Positions 63,478-64,000 of a stretch of 64,000 nt of DNA are shown here, in pieces. Every line of letters starts with the position of its first letter. Position 1 is the first letter of the stretch. Position numbers and translations under genes: made by a program. Source of the DNA: Mycolicibacter sp. MU0083 (GTDB lineage Bacteria > Actinomycetota > Actinomycetes > Mycobacteriales > Mycobacteriaceae); assembly GCF_963378075.1 (NCBI RefSeq), contig NZ_OY726394.1:4154001-4218000 (forward strand), given 5' to 3'. Below the pieces are notes generated by a model. The model made no database searches, was not told the origin of the DNA, and saw only the letters and a list, made by a program, of their open reading frames with translations.

Positions 63478-64000
63478 TCAGCTGCCGTACGGGTACAGCT
63501 CGAGTCGCTTGAGGGCGGCCACCGGCCGGCCGTCGGCGTCGAGCAGATCCAGGTCGCAGACGGCCCGGCTGGTCTTGGCGTCACCGGCCGTGAGCACGCA
63601 CCGCAGCCCGGTGCCCAGCGCACCGGAACGGTAGCGGATGATCTCGCCGATGCGCAGCGGTAACACGTTGCGCCCCAACAGTTCGTAGCTCCATACCAGG
63701 GCCGCCTGCAGGCAGCCGTCGAGCGCGGCGGGGTCGGTCGCCCAGCCCTCTCCCGCCCAGCCGACGGCTAAGAGCCCGGACAGTTCGGCGGTGGCGGTGG
63801 TCTGGGCGCAGTCGACGCTGTCGAGCACGGCGAACGCGGGGCCGTGGAACAGCGCCCCGCCGCGGTAGCAGGCGTCGTGGTCGAGAGCGTGTCCCCCGGT
63901 GACCGCGTCCGGGGCAGCCGGGATGTCGGTGGTCTCCGAACGCATCTCGAGTCTCGCCGAGTAGTACGTCGTGGACCCGTCGAGGTCGGACAGGGTCAGC
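63478..64000 (-). CDS. C-terminal end of an upstream PUFA synthase/PKS protein (PfaA-like), cut by window edge
   Basis: The frame stays open to the window edge, so the true start lies beyond 64000; an internal ATG at 63945 is not the start. The 173 visible residues are the second half of a PKS-type double-hotdog dehydratase: STTYYSARLEMRS, YRGGALFHGPAFAVLDSV, and the catalytic DPAALDGCLQAALVW with Asp and Gln, then a short end LELYPYGS. PfaA-type proteins carry KS-AT-ACPs-KR and may end in such a dehydratase, which would supply the AT and ACPs missing from the next gene. The gap of 21 bases to that gene indicates one operon. Confidence 0.8.
   Translation of the reverse strand, partial: LTLSDLDGSTTYYSARLEMRSETTDIPAAPDAVTGGHALDHDACYRGGALFHGPAFAVLDSVDCAQTTATAELSGLLAVGWAGEGWATDPAALDGCLQAALVWSYELLGRNVLPLRIGEIIRYRSGALGTGLRCVLTAGDAKTSRAVCDLDLLDADGRPVAALKRLELYPYGS

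Noticed and set aside
63478..63945. A complete small protein starting at ATG 63945
   Set aside because: The frame continues to the window edge with further dehydratase-like sequence, so this is the end of a larger synthase.

Overview
The window is GC-rich (roughly two thirds G+C by eye) and carries marker families of the Mycobacteriaceae: two mmpS-mmpL operons, two PPE proteins of the SVP subgroup, a 13E12-type DUF222/HNH gene, a fused HadA/HadB dehydratase, F420-dependent oxidoreductases, a DUF732 secreted protein and a PE-PPE-domain hydrolase. It is chromosomal mycobacterial DNA. PPE-SVP proteins and a 13E12 gene hint at a slow grower or a Mycolicibacter/terrae-type species, but the species cannot be fixed from the sequence. 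No rRNA, tRNA, CRISPR array, insertion sequence or phage gene was seen.

Layout. 0-10 kb: a cut-off acyltransferase-3 gene, rhomboid protease, methyltransferase, small secreted protein, a TetR gene divergent from mmpS-mmpL, a DinB/TIGR03083 protein, a short MMPL transporter and an aldehyde dehydrogenase. 11-26 kb: a chain of small TetR-controlled modules (nitroreductase/DUF417/TetR; SRPBCC plus D-aminoacylase opposite TetR/epoxide hydrolase; Rieske oxygenase opposite TetR/methyltransferase; mmpS-mmpL-tetR), with a 13E12 gene between them. 26-37 kb: fused HadAB, a 0.7-kb non-coding stretch, PPE-PPE-SbtA-like-DUF732, two FadE acyl-CoA dehydrogenases and a molybdopterin oxidoreductase. 37-51 kb: F420-type flavoproteins, an NmrA-like protein, several SDRs, an APH-like kinase, LLM oxidoreductases and a five-gene catabolic operon (thioesterase, VOC, aldehyde dehydrogenase, SDR, LLM). 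51-64 kb: a Tat-exported DUF1906 protein, a 28-residue membrane peptide, an MBL hydrolase, a secreted PE-PPE hydrolase, a TetR gene with no normal start codon, and a 2406-residue PUFA-synthase-type megasynthase. Upstream of the megasynthase is the end of a second synthase protein that runs off the window.

The most striking system is at the right end. The large protein reads KS, chain-length-factor-like KS (Cys replaced by Gln), two FabA-like dehydratase units, a PKS-type dehydratase and a C-terminal PlsC/AGPAT acyltransferase. The upstream partner ends in a PKS-type dehydratase, as PfaA-type proteins can. This resembles PfaC/Pfa3 of polyunsaturated fatty acid synthases, in particular the myxobacterial type with an AGPAT domain. 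A PE-PPE hydrolase and a TetR repressor with two matching operator-like repeats sit beside it, so a regulated system that makes an unusual polyunsaturated acyl chain and places it on an envelope lipid is a reasonable hypothesis.

A second theme is regulation. Nine TetR-type genes lie in 64 kb, and inverted repeats that look like their operators can be read in most of the adjoining intergenic gaps. Many start codons sit 6-8 bases after a TANNNT hexamer with no Shine-Dalgarno sequence, the signature of mycobacterial leaderless transcripts.
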